DNA of 64,000 nucleotides from Tetmemena sp. SeJ-2015 (Eukaryota; Ciliophora; Spirotrichea; Sporadotrichida; Oxytrichidae), in contig JAJKFJ010021517.1 of assembly GCA_027382625.1 (NCBI GenBank), positions 1-64,000 on the forward strand, in the 5' to 3' direction. How positions within the stretch are numbered: position 1 is the stretch's first letter; each line of letters opens with the position of its first letter. Both the position numbers and the translations under genes were made by a program. Below, in pieces: positions 9,987 to 20,093 of the stretch. The notes beneath the pieces were generated by a model. That model did no database searches. It was not told where the DNA came from and saw only the letters and a program-made list of their open reading frames with translations.

Positions 9987-11751
9987 TCAAATTAAACTAC
10001 ATTTCATCTCTATTAAATTTACCAAATTCGGTAATTATTTTTTGTACCATTGGTGCTAAATAAATAAGATAAACCAAATAAAACTTACATTTAGACACTC
10101 TTCGGTGGATGGTCGCTACTCAGGTTGCTTATTAAGCATCCACTTAAGAAGGTTCTTGCTCTCTTAAGATGCTTCAATTGTTTCACTGTCAATTATCTAG
10201 ATTGGATCTTTATTAAAACTTATTACAATCTTCATTAAATAGATAGATCTTTGAACTAATTATTTTATAAGACTTGCTTCATGTTTTTGCCTCCATATAG
10301 CATCCGGCCAGTTAGCATGCTAAAATCAAATTATTTTGAGATCATCAATAATTTCATTTATAATGAGTTTATAAAAAAGGGAGCCCAAACTGAAAATGTC
10401 ACTTTTAAAGGAAGCTTTGAATCCCTTAAGCACTTCTGGGGCAACGTAGCCCGGAGTACCGCATTTCTTGTTAAGCAAACTATCTTCGTCGAGTCTGCAT
10501 GCAAGGCCCAAGTCTGCAATACACACTTATAAATTTTGTTCATCTAGCACAAGAATAGATAAATCCAATTTCAAATGATTATTGAGTGAATATTGTCGGG
10601 CTTTATATCTCTATGAATAATTTCTTTTTTGTGCATCAGATCAATAGCGAGAAGTAATTGCTCCATAACAACCCTAATATCACTCTCCTGTAAAATATAA
10701 ATACTGCAGTTGGGTACTCTTTTGCAAATACTCAATCAAAGGTCCATATTTTGCGTAGTTTAATAAACCCTTATCTTCAAATTAAGAAGAGAAATACTCT
10801 AAAAATTAATTGTTTTTTCATCATACTAAGATAAGATGAAACAATAATTGATAAAATTTACAGTGAGTATAAAATCATCTAGTTAAAATAAAAACAAGCA
10901 TTTACTAGCTGAATCTTGTCGTTATCTCCATAAACTAAAATAATTTCAGTTTTTCTAACTTAATGAAGCTGGACAACGTTATTGATATTTAAAAGCTATA
11001 TTTTTGTATAATTATTGCAAATTTCCAGCTCTCTCATGAATTTAATTTCTCTGTAGATATCAAAGTGCGGATCGGCAATTCCTCGTTTGAAAGTTTTCAC
11101 TGCGTAAACCTCGTCAGGGGATTCTAATAATCCCTATTTTAGATAAAATTTAATTCCTTAGACGCACAAAGATCGACTTGAGCTTGTCCACCTGCACCCA
11201 ATTTCTTCACAAAGCTATAAAGTTTGTTCAAGGGAGGGTGTTGAATTATGCAAACTCAATTTAGTTCCACCTCAAATTTTTGTCTGTCATTATTTTAGAA
11301 GAATTTAAGTTTAAAACATTAATCTTAAGATAATTTTACATATGCTATGTATATGTTGAAATAATTTAAGTAGTATGCTTATTCTGTTATTAGGGTCATG
11401 AATATTTTTTTCCAGCTTGATTTCTGTTTGTCTCGACTCGAAGAGACTCTCTTGCTATATAGACAGTCTCCACATCCACACATCGAGGAATTCATAGTTA
11501 GAGGGTGGTTCGTTATTATTACCAGAAGCGTTTTGCTCGGAAGTTGCTTGTGCTGGTTGCGGCTATTATTGGCCTGGAGTCTTGCTGACTTCATTGTATA
11601 TTTAACCCCGCTTTTCACCCTTCTCATTTTCAACTAAAAGGCTGACTCTTCGGTTGGCCAAGCTTGCCACTTTTGTTTGAGGGTCCATGGGGGTTTCCTC
11701 TTGCTGTAATGGAGCAGAAGCCTACTGCTCGATCTAAATATTTTCCTTCAT
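9987..11751 (-). CDS. Serine/threonine protein kinase
   Basis: ATG 11751 begins a Gln-rich N-terminus (MKENIQIEQQASAPLQQEET). The catalytic domain occupies about 11220-10060: glycine loop KKLGAGGQAQVDL, the ATP-anchoring lysine in VYAVKTFKRG, catalytic loop HRDIKPDN then ILVLDE, metal-binding DLG in place of the usual DFG, activation-segment end GTPGYVAPEVL, FSLGSLFYKL and the late motif WMLNKQPEQRPSTEECLN. A 33-nt GT-AG intron (GTAAGTTTT ... ATTTAG) separates CLN from HQWYKK; TGA is at 9987-9989. Two IESs with pointers were resolved (10320-10365, 10558-10592); a further 11-bp insert near 10240 with repeat TTA is likely. All residues needed for catalysis are present; the subfamily is unclear. 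Confidence 0.85.
10320..10365 (-). other. IES, pointer ATG/CAT, in kinase gene
   Basis: Pointer ATG at 10317-10319 and 10363-10365 (plus strand). Excision joins SLFYKL to MLTGRMLYGGKN in frame; unexcised, the frame hits TGA. Confidence 0.7.
10558..10592 (-). other. IES, pointer GAATA, in kinase gene
   Basis: GAATA at 10553-10557 and 10588-10592. Excision restores HRDIKPDN-ILVLDEQNL; the 35-bp insert carries an in-frame TGA. Confidence 0.8.
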
Positions 11752-12463
11752 GTTTTTGAAATTTAACTCTTTTGGTGTTTCCCCATTCTATTCACTATAT
11801 CACATCATCCACATTCAATAGTATTATAATATGTAGTTGATTGCTACGTTTTTCTTGCAATAGGAGACTTGTCATTTTTCTTTTCATTTCCCTCTCTTAT
11901 CAAAACTAGATAATTTTGCACTACAGCGCACTATCCCTTGAATACAGTTCTAATTAAATTAAAGATAGATAACTGTTCTCTAAACTGGCGCACTTTTCTA
12001 TAAATTGCAAAAATGCAAATTTTGAATATATATAGTCTGCTGTTGAGTTATTATAAGTCTGACATATTCAAGAAGTTCGTAATTTATAAAGAGATTTTTC
12101 AAAGTTTCTGGCTCGGCCTTTTGGAATTATAATCCACTCTTTATCATTGTAGCTATTTCCTCTATATATTTTATTAATCACGCTCCTCACTCAAGAGTAA
12201 ATTTATTTTTTATATTTTCATCTTCTTACTCTTATTTTAAGCCTTTTGAATTTAATATATTCTAAAGAAAATATTTATAGGAAAAAAAGTAATTTAAAGC
12301 TGAGAAAAGAAAAAATATAAAGTTCAGCATCTATATTAAGATATGTAAATAAAAATTATTTGATAATAAATTAGAGCTATGAGGTGTCTGATGTGATCGG
12401 ATGAATTGTAAAATGATTACCTCGCAATGAAATAATGTGCATTTATAATAAATACAGGTTGCA
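11752..12463. other. AT-rich intergenic stretch between divergent kinase and exchanger genes
   Basis: No domain or persistent coding pattern was seen. It should hold both promoters; no motif could be assigned. Confidence 0.5.
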
Positions 12464-15333
12464 ATGTCGAACTATGTCCTTTCTACTATGACTATAATCA
12501 TCTTCATTATGCTTTCATTCTACATCCTCGTGGGGTCTTTCATGGAGCATAAGAAATTCGCTTTCGGCCATGAGACAGCGATCGCTATCCTGATGGGTCT
12601 ATCCATATCTCTTGTTGCTTGGGCAGCTGGCTATTCCGAACTCTTAGAAGACTTGAATTTCAACGACGACATATTTTTCTATATCTGCCTGCCCCCAATA
12701 ATCTTCGCTTCTGGTTTCAACATGAGGAGGAAGAAGTTTTTCGAAAACATAGGCTATATCCTACTCTTTGGTATTCTGGGGACTCTGGTGACATTCGTAG
12801 TTTTCTCAGTGATAAACTGGGGAATAATTTAGACTGGAACTATGTACAAGTACAGCTCTAAGGGAGGATACCAGGTACTGGAATTCAGTGCTTTGGAGTG
12901 CATGTTGATTAGCTCACTCTTGTGCTCTTCTGATGTTTTAGCTGCCATATCGATTATAAAGTACGAGGAGCAGCCCAAACTTTTTTCGCTCATTTTTGGA
13001 GAGGGGATTATCAATGACGCTGTGGCTATCATCCTCTTCAATACTGTCTCTAAATTCATAGGCAAAAATTCGAGCAGTACATTCGATGCTACTACTCCTT
13101 TTACTAAAGTCAAATTTACAAATTTTCAGGAATTTTAAAATGATCAATAATTTTGCCAGCAAATAGTCTAGGAATTATAATAATTTCATAAATATATGAT
13201 GATTAAAAGAGATAAGATTTTCCTCAGAAATAAAAGATTATATATGGATGAATAAGAAATACTGTGTTGTTCAATTTAACAATGATTAAATTTATTTTTG
13301 CCAGAATGTACCTTTTTTAGGAATAGTTTACTCTATTCTAATTTGTCAATAGCACCATTTTTATTTTAATATGTATTTATCATGGGTAATTTTCTCCTAA
13401 ACTTAATCAGAGGTTAGATTTTAAAATAGTAAAAGACAATTTTATTTACTTGGAGTGGTGTCGGTTGTCATTGGAATATTTTTTGGGTTGCTGGGAAGTT
13501 TTATCTTTAAAAGATTTTGAGAGGATCCTGCTTCAAATACAAGATAGCCTTTCAAAAAAATAATTTTAAAGCTTGGTAAATTAATTTATTAAAAACATAA
13601 ATTTTTTTCTTATTTTACTCGAAAAAATATAAAGAGATCACTTTCAAAATCTTAATAACGCTCAGATGATTTTAAAGTTTGAAATTATCTTTTCATATGA
13701 AAATCCAAAACTTTTGATAAAAAAATCATCGCATTACATTACCAGCCAACATTTCGATTCATAAGTGTTTCATCTGTGAAAGAGACGTTGCTAATATTTT
13801 GCATGGGGTACATGGCTTATGGAACTGGCGAACTCACAGGGATGAATAACCATTTTTATAGTGTTTATATTGATGAGTGGCATAATAGCTTTGTTGACTT
13901 CTGGAGTGGTGATGGCTCACTATGGTTGGTACAGTCTCTCCCCCCAAGGAAAACATGTATCCAGTGTTGCTTTTCAAGTGATTGGATATGGTTTTGAAGC
14001 TTTCGTTTTTGCGTATCTTGGTCTTACATTTTTCTCCTATACTGAGTATGAGTGGTCTTGGCAATTTATTCTGCTGGAGATGGTAGTGATTCTAGTGGGA
14101 AGATTCATCGGAGTGGTGGGCCTAGTTTACTTTTTAACTATCTTCAGACATAGGAAAAGAGTGTCGTTCAAGCAACTCCTATTCATATCTTATTCTGGAT
14201 TGATCAGAGGGGCCATCGCGTTTGGATTGGTCTTGACTATTGAAGACTATACTACACAAAGCCAAGTCGTAGTTACCACTACTCTCACTTTAGTGGTAGT
14301 AACCACTGTCCTCTATGGTAGTCTTATGCCGTTAGCCTAAATTAAATTAATTTTAAATTTAATATAGCTGAAGATAATATATTTTACTCTGAATTGAATT
14401 TAAAGTAAAAGTATTTTGAATTTATTATTTAATTGTATTGCCTAGAAATATTTAGTACCGCCTTAGAATGAACCCCTAAAGCACTCTCAATCAAAGAATT
14501 CATCAACCAATTCATCTGTTTACTTCGAGAGAAGGAATTTAAAAAACAAGAACAATGAGTTGAATGATTAATTATCAATAGAATAATAAATCAATTCATT
14601 ATGATGACGTGATTTCACACTATGAAGAATTTCTGCACCCCAACTTCCTAGTATAGGAACATGAAAATGATCAACCAAGAAGTCCTGTGCAATAAAATGG
14701 CTCTGGCTTCGGAATGAAAGGGAAGTATTTATTTTTAGCGCAAGAGTAGATGCAAGAATTTCTTAGAGCAAATGGACATAGACTACCTGAGGCCTTTCTT
14801 CATTTACAATTACGTACCTGAAATTATAGAAAGAAAAGAGGAATTTATGGAGCTGTTTGCTAAAGAAGGTCAAGATTGGGAAGAACTTTATCATTTAACA
14901 ATAATATGGATTTAAAGTCAATATTATTAATTTGAATATAATACCTCAACGAGCAATAAGCAATTGATGATGCTTTTTCTGACCACCAGTCAAGGATTGA
15001 AAATCGAAGAATGAGTATTAACTTCAAAATCGCAAAGAGAGCTCATGAAAAAGGAGCAAAATACTTAACTAAAGTTTTAATTTATGAGCTGAGAAGATTG
15101 TCAGAAAGTCTAAGATGGACCACAGTGTTATCTAAGATGAGGTGTAAGCCATAATGACACAGCACCTCACTCCAGTCATTGGAAAAAGAAATAGGAAGAG
15201 CAATATGTTCGTTGAGAAGAATGATAAATAAGACTTCAACTAAAGGAGAGATGTCACAAGGACCATGGTTGATCAAAGATACGGAATTAATGGCGATCAA
15301 GAAGACTAGTAAAGCTCTTATTTCATGTAGTGA
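12464..15333 (+). CDS. Na+/H+ exchanger (NHE/CPA1 family)
   Basis: ATG 12464 opens MSNYVLSTMTIIIFIMLSFY, the first of about 10-12 membrane helices. Family motifs are present in order: LPPIIFASGF (helix 4), SSDVLAAISI (the SDV/TDPV site), FGEGIINDAVAIILFN (ND motif of the ion-binding core), SGIIALLTSGVVMAHY and LIRGAIAFGLVL. A polar cytoplasmic tail follows and ends at TGA 15331-15333. Eight insertions with exact pointers interrupt it (listed separately); excision gives one continuous frame, removing TGA codons at 13518, 14602 and elsewhere. It would exchange Na+ (or K+) for H+ across the plasma or an endomembrane. TAG at 12829 is glutamine (GIIQTG). Confidence 0.9.
13142..13427 (+). other. 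IES 1 of exchanger gene, pointer ATTTTAAAAT
   Basis: Ten-bp pointer at 13132-13141 and 13418-13427; insert of 286 bp. Joins FTNFQEFQN to SKRQFYLLGVVSV. Confidence 0.75.
13517..13759 (+). other. IES 2 of exchanger gene, pointer GATT
   Basis: GATT at 13513-13516 and 13756-13759. Joins GSFIFKRF to ISVSSVKETLLIF and removes an in-frame TGA that follows KRF. Confidence 0.75.
13846..13876 (+). other. IES 3 of exchanger gene, pointer GATGA
   Basis: GATGA at 13841-13845 and 13872-13876. Joins GELTGM to SGIIALLTSG; neither end is GT or AG, so it is not an intron. Confidence 0.85.
14340..14444 (+). other. IES 4 of exchanger gene, pointer GCCTA
   Basis: GCCTA at 14335-14339 and 14440-14444. Joins SLMPLA to QKYLVPPQNEP. 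Confidence 0.75.
14599..14617 (+). other. IES 5 of exchanger gene, pointer TTCA
   Basis: TTCA at 14595-14598 and 14614-14617; 19 bp. Joins IEQQINS to HYEEFLHPNF and removes a TGA. Confidence 0.65.
14726..14738 (+). other. IES 6 of exchanger gene, pointer AG
   Basis: AG at 14724-14725 and 14737-14738; 13 bp. Joins GMKGK to RKSRCKNFLEQMDIDYL. The short pointer makes the exact ends ambiguous. Confidence 0.5.
14891..14943 (+). other. IES 7 of exchanger gene, pointer TA
   Basis: TA at 14889-14890 and 14942-14943; 53 bp, AT-rich. Joins GQDWEELY to LNEQQAIDDAF. Confidence 0.55.
15071..15090 (+). other. IES 8 of exchanger gene, pointer CT
   Basis: CT at 15069-15070 and 15089-15090; 20 bp. Joins EKGAKYLT to EKIVRKSKMDHSV. 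Confidence 0.5.
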
Positions 15334-15544
15334 GAAAGTTAGATCTATTGTTCCAATACTAACATTAGTATGAAACCTAAAATATATACTTATATAACAT
15401 CAATAAAATGATGAAAAGCTTTCAGCATATTTTATGCTTACTTTATAATATCGCAATTATTGATATCTAATATTTACCAAAGTTGCTATTTATAATATAT
15501 TTGCTCATGATCTCTTAATGCTTGTCTCATTTATTTGCCTTAAT

Positions 15545-16123
15545 TCAAGTAAGTGAACATGGTGTTGGCGTTTTCACAAGTCCATTAATTTTGTTCCCTA
15601 CGATGTAGTTGGAGATGAATTCGTATTAAAACTATCTCGTCGACTGTTTGGGCGGCCTATTCGTCGTTTGGATAGTACCCATAAGTTTTCCCTAGGGTTT
15701 TCAAGGCAGAGGCAGCTCCAGTAATTCTTTGCTTGCTGAACTCTAGAATAGGGAAATGCCTCATTCTAAACAGCTCCAGGTTCTGATATCTCGCATCATT
15801 AAGGTCAATTAAAATATAAAGATATCTGCCAAGTGGTTAAATCTTTATTTTGTTTTACAATTTCTTTAGTATTACCAGATAAAAGAACTATCTAATTAAA
15901 TAATATAGGTCAACTCTGATGTCTTCAAAATTGATTTTGGCGTGATAGAAAAGCATGCGGATCGCCTCAGCTTTCCCAAAACAATCGTAGTAATAAAAGC
16001 CCATATTGCATTTAAAGCTAATCTTTAAATTTAATAGAGGCGAGGATCCCCGTGCTCCATTCCAGAGGGAGAAAGATCAGCTGAAAGGGGGGAGTTTTCA
16101 AATTTTGTTTGGTTAGCTGACAT
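15545..16123 (-). CDS. Glutathione S-transferase-like protein, C-terminal domain mostly absent
   Basis: ATG 16123. After removal of three pointer-bounded inserts the protein reads DPRLYYYDCFGKAEAIRMLF, then KINFEDIRVDLNDARYQNLE, FPILEFSKQRITGAASALKT, LGKTYGYYPNDEQAAQTVDE and FISNYIVGNKINGLVKTPTP, ending at TGA 15545-15547. The order matches a GST: thioredoxin-fold strand beta1 with a Tyr-rich start, xxPILEF (cis-Pro region), a helix, then the YYP/VDE start of the helical domain. A normal GST would have about 90 more residues; no continuation is visible before the exchanger gene ends at 15333. The missing segments may lie elsewhere in the germline, or the gene is truncated. Confidence 0.65.
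15625..15640 (-). other. IES in GST-like gene, pointer TCGT/ACGA, 16 bp
   Basis: TCGT at 15621-15624 and 15637-15640. Joins QTVDE to FISNYIVGN. Confidence 0.65.
15809..15913 (-). other. IES in GST-like gene, pointer AGGTCAA
   Basis: AGGTCAA at 15802-15808 and 15907-15913. Joins NFEDIRVD to LNDARYQN. Confidence 0.75.
15996..16036 (-). other. IES in GST-like gene, pointer TAATA
   Basis: TAATA at 15991-15995 and 16032-16036. Joins DPRLY to YYDCFGKAE. Confidence 0.65.
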
Positions 16124-16452
16124 TAGCTAGACTGCTTTTTAATTTAAGCTGAATAGTTTATAGATTATAATCTGATTCTTTAAATGCCAATTAATTGACT
16201 TTAATTTGAACTTGAGTGAGAGTGTTAGCATTAACCGGCAAAGAGGGACTCAGTCTATTTAATTAATCGTGAAATATATGTATAAATAATTAATTGCTAA
16301 TAGCTATCTATATTGGATATGAATATCCTTCAACGCACAACAAGACTGACTCTATTCTTAAATTAAAAGATAAGTCAATCTCTTATGGTTTATAAGTTTC
16401 TTACTTATTATTTATTAAGATTAGCAATACTTATATGAAATATTCTTCAAAC
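16124..16452. other. AT-rich intergenic stretch
   Basis: Between divergent genes; no feature recognised. Confidence 0.45.
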
Positions 16453-19078
16453 ATGTCTACTGCTCGTGGCGACCTTGGTTTATCAAATGTTGTTATTTAA
16501 TGATTAAAGTTTAAGCCAAGACTTTATGGCATCCGATACTTTAGGATGCTGGTGATGACTGTAGTGCGGGAAAAGATTACGTTTGCAATGGTATGGAATA
16601 CTGTGATAAAGCGAAAGGAGTGTGTGTTCACAAGTCACTTTTCGATCCAAAGATGTACCCATCAGAAATTTTAATATATATATTGAGGATTTTAATGAAA
16701 TTTGGGGCTTGATTGCAATTACATTCCTTATGTTGTTGTGCACAGCTGGCGGTATTGGCGGTGGTGTAGTGGTGGCTCCCATGTGTATTGCCTTTTTCGA
16801 ATTTGGAACTAGAGAAGCAGTGGCCATCTCAGGATTTTGCGTGCTGATCTGTCAAATAACTAAGCTTATCTATTCATGGAAGTAGAAGCACCCCGAGAAA
16901 GACACCGTCGCAATAGATTACGGGCTTGCAACTTTAAAAGTGTAATATAAACTGTGATGCTTCCTACTGTACTTTTAGGAAGTTTCATCGGCACCTTCGT
17001 CACCATATTGGTCCCTCCCATCGTTCTTCAAGTTTTACTGACAGCACTTCTGACATTCTTGACTGTTTAATCTGCTCTGAAAGCCAAATAGATCTATCTA
17101 AAGGAAAATCTTAAAATCAAAAAAGCAAAGGAAGCAGCAGAGGCAAAGGAAAGAGCTGAAAGAGAAAAGATGGAGAAAGCTGGCAGAGGCTCAGTAGCAG
17201 TTGTTGATACAGTATCATCGAATATGGAGACTTTCCATTAACAGGACTTCGATCAGACAGAAGATACTCTCATTAAGTTGAAGATTGACTGATACTGATG
17301 ACATGTCTAGGAACAAGCTATTAGATTCATAAGGCCCTACTCATTTAAATTTAGCAAAATCATTATACTAAAATGACTTTATCTCAAGAAGAGATTGATA
17401 AAGTTGATAGAATGCTGGAGAGAGAGAAAACTCACTTTGCTCAATACATATTTGCACAGTGGTCCTGATTTCTCAGCTTGTTATAAATGAACAAAATTCA
17501 CAATAAGCAAGCAGACTGCTTCAGTTTTAGAGCACTGTGGAGCAGGAGATTGGATTTTAGTTGCGAATTAGAATTATGAAATAATTGCATCTGCTTAGCA
17601 ATGTCCATCGTTGCAGTGAAGAGAATTATTGCTGAATAAGCGCTCAAAACTTTATTAAATGGCAAAGGTCTAATTCCCAGCGATATCAGATTTAACAAAA
17701 AGACCGTCAGATCTTGCGTTATTACCGCTTTCATCCTTTCATATAATAAAAGTCTCCTCTTGTCTTCGTCTTGACTAAAATGAACCATTTTCGGCTACAT
17801 AGAATATAGAAACTCTTTAATTGATTGGCAGATGCAAACATATACTCCAACTAAAAGTATAATTATTGCAAATAGCGTGCTTATCCCATTGCCAGTGAGT
17901 TTTATATTAAATATTTCACATAATTCATAATAATGAAAAAGAACTTCAAGATTACTTCTCTTCAAGACATAAATATAAGAAAATGGGCACTAGCACAGTA
18001 GATAGTGCAAGTACTCCAGTCAAGTAGATATTTATATTTCAATTAGAGGAGACTGTCTGCCAAACTTTTTGACAACTTTATCTAGAGCATACATTCCACA
18101 AACATAATAAAGCACCAGCCTCCAATCCATCCTCCATAAGCTAACAGTGGCATTGAAATTTGGAAGATTGAAGATGGCTCCACCACTCAAACTCTTTATT
18201 AAGAATGAAATAGGAATTCAGACAAAGATAATAATATACCTTTGCCAACTTTGGTTTTGAGGAAATTATTAATCACACCTACTATTTCATATTTAATTTA
18301 GTTGATACAGTTGATGGGAAGAGATTTTCCTTTATATTCTTAAGACAGAAGAATTCTTTAGCCTTGACCGATTAGATTATATTAATACTATATTTTAAGT
18401 TATCAACGCCCTTAGAGGCAGCAAGCAATTCAAAAATAAGTAAATGTGAGGATTAATTAACGCTTTCATTGGAGGATGGGCTTCTGGATGTTTGGGTTTG
18501 AGAAATCAATAATCTTCAATCCTCTTCTACTTAATCAAGGAGTACCTCCTTCCGTTGCTTCTTCTACTGGAATTTAAAAGAGAAATATTATTAAGTTGTA
18601 TCCTTATTTATAAAAATCAAAATTTTATATCGCCATTTAAATTTGGTGGTAATTCTATTTCTGTGTCTTTTTTTTTTAATTTAAAATATAGGAATGTACA
18701 TGATTTTATTCTCAACTATTGGAACCACTATTGTATACAGTATCTAGGGTAGCTTGAACTTCGCTTATTCTCTCTTTCTTATAACTGGTGCGCTATCGCC
18801 TCAGTCGGTGGAATGATAATTATGTTTAGAAGGTATCCTCAATATGAACGGAAGTATTTTGGTACATAGAAATTCATGGAAAATTCGAGAGAGACCCTAA
18901 CTACAATATGTTGGGGATCCAGAGCTACTGCTGATCACTCCCAATAATTGTCTAATAACATTTGGACTCGGTCTTTAACTTATTTTACTCTTTTAAAAGT
19001 GGTCCTTATAAGAGATATCAAAAAGCTACAAAATATTTTCATTTTCTATCTATCTTATTTTCAATACCTTTTCCTATG
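16453..19078 (+). CDS. TauE/SafE-family membrane transporter, scrambled with an inverted segment
   Basis: N-terminal part (plus): Cys-rich DDCSAGKDYVCNGMEYCDKA, then EIWGLIAITFLML, CTAGGIGGGVVVAPM (the GG.GGG motif), VAISGFCVLICQITKLIYSW, PTVLLGSFIGTFVTILVPPI and a charged KIKKAKEAAEAKERAEREKM loop. C-terminal part (plus, from 18454): NAFIGGWASGCLG, IFNPLLLNQGVPPSVASST, MILFSTIGTTIVYS and WCAIASVGGMIIMFRRYPQY. The two halves follow the two-repeat TauE/SafE plan. The linking piece LRGSKQF (18395-18433) is joined to the C half through a 132-bp segment on the opposite strand (18041-18172). 17490-18000 is open on the minus strand with hydrophobic stretches and may hold more inverted segments. Substrate is unknown; bacterial relatives export sulfite or related anions. 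Confidence 0.75.
16672..16703 (+). other. IES in TauE/SafE gene, pointer GAAATTT
   Basis: GAAATTT at 16665-16671 and 16697-16703. Joins DPKMYPSE to IWGLIAITF. Confidence 0.75.
18041..18172 (-). other. Inverted MDS of TauE/SafE gene
   Basis: Read on the minus strand it runs from TTCAA (18172-18168) to TAATT (18045-18041). TTCAA recurs on the plus strand at 18429-18433 and TAATT at 18454-18458. Joining both gives LRGSKQF-NLPNFNATVSLWRMDW ... KKFGRQSPLI-NAFIGGWASG in one frame. Confidence 0.7.
18769..18782 (+). other. IES in TauE/SafE gene, pointer CTTAT, 14 bp
   Basis: CTTAT at 18764-18768 and 18778-18782. Joins GSLNFAY to NWCAIASVGGM. Confidence 0.7.
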
Positions 19079-19209
19079 AGAAGGGAATAATAGCGAAATA
19101 TTTTATTTAGTGATAACTTTTGAAGAATCATGCTCTGGCGTGGAGTCAGTCTTTTGCATTAAATAACTTTATTTTATAAATAGGGTAAGTATATATTGCT
19201 GTTTTAAGT

Positions 19210-20037
19210 TGCTGAGAAAAATGTATATTAAGTAGCAAGCATGCGTTTTATAAGATAATAATTGAAATTTGTTAGCAGAGATATCAGAACTTGCAGCGAT
19301 AGATTACATAGGAGATAGTTTATATGAATCAGAAACTGTAAGGAAGATACTGGAAGGCAAAGGATCCTAGAGGAAACCAAGTCTATTACACAGAACGTTA
19401 TATCAGGTATCTCGAAATGTACTGCGGCTACCTTCACAAACTCAGAAATCAGAATGCTGAGTCCAACTACTACTGCTATTCTATATTATGACAAAATGAC
19501 AGTCGCTGATCTTGAAAACGCTTAAGATTGAGAAACTTGAAAAATGACAGCTCAACTCTTAAGGACAAGCATTAAGCAAATTAAACATCATAAGTTTCTT
19601 TACATCAAATATGGATCTCTCGAGAACTATCAAAGAACTCTCGAGAATGAACTTCAAATTCAAATCACTGTTCCTTCATCATCGTTATCTTTTCTTCTCT
19701 TCAAGACCTCAAAGACCTTTCTGAAGAGGTAACAAATTTTGACCAAGAGGTTTCTGAGGTCAAGGCATCACGAGGATATAATATCTAAGGATCTTCCTCG
19801 CTGACGCTGAATTATTATTATTTTGAGCATGCGTCAGCTCTAGCTCACGCAATCATATAAGCACCTCTCCCAGAATAATAATCATTCGTCATATAAAAAT
19901 ATCCAATTAGCATTATATAACCCTATTAATAAAGTATCAGGAGTATTAATCGCCCGAGTAGCGTTAACTCATCTCCTCAGATTCTTAATTATCACATCTA
20001 ATTCAATTTCATCTATCCTAAAAGTATTTGAATCAGG
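19210..20037 (+). CDS. Possible coiled-coil protein, unresolved segments
   Basis: Plus-strand pieces look coding but change frame: EICQQRYQNLQRQITQEIVY near 19270, RILEETKSITQNVISGISKC near 19350, LYYDKMTVADLENAQ near 19480, and DLKDLSEEVTNFDQEVSEVK near 19700, ending near 20037 at TGA. Heptad-like acidic/hydrophobic patterns suggest coiled coil. IESs or scrambling would explain the frame changes; no pointers were fixed and no family recognised. Confidence 0.3.
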
Positions 20038-20093
20038 ACTGCGAGATAAATTAAAATTTAATGTTGAGTTTAAATATCGAAATACAAGTGAGG

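Noticed and set aside
13518..13520. In-frame TGA in the exchanger, possibly a readthrough or sense codon
   Set aside because: Removing the GATT-bounded insert eliminates it, and other genes end at TGA.
17498..17788. Separate minus-strand membrane-protein gene between the halves of the transporter
   Set aside because: Hydrophobic and open, but it lies within the transporter locus next to a proven inverted segment; I treat it as possible transporter sequence, not a distinct gene.
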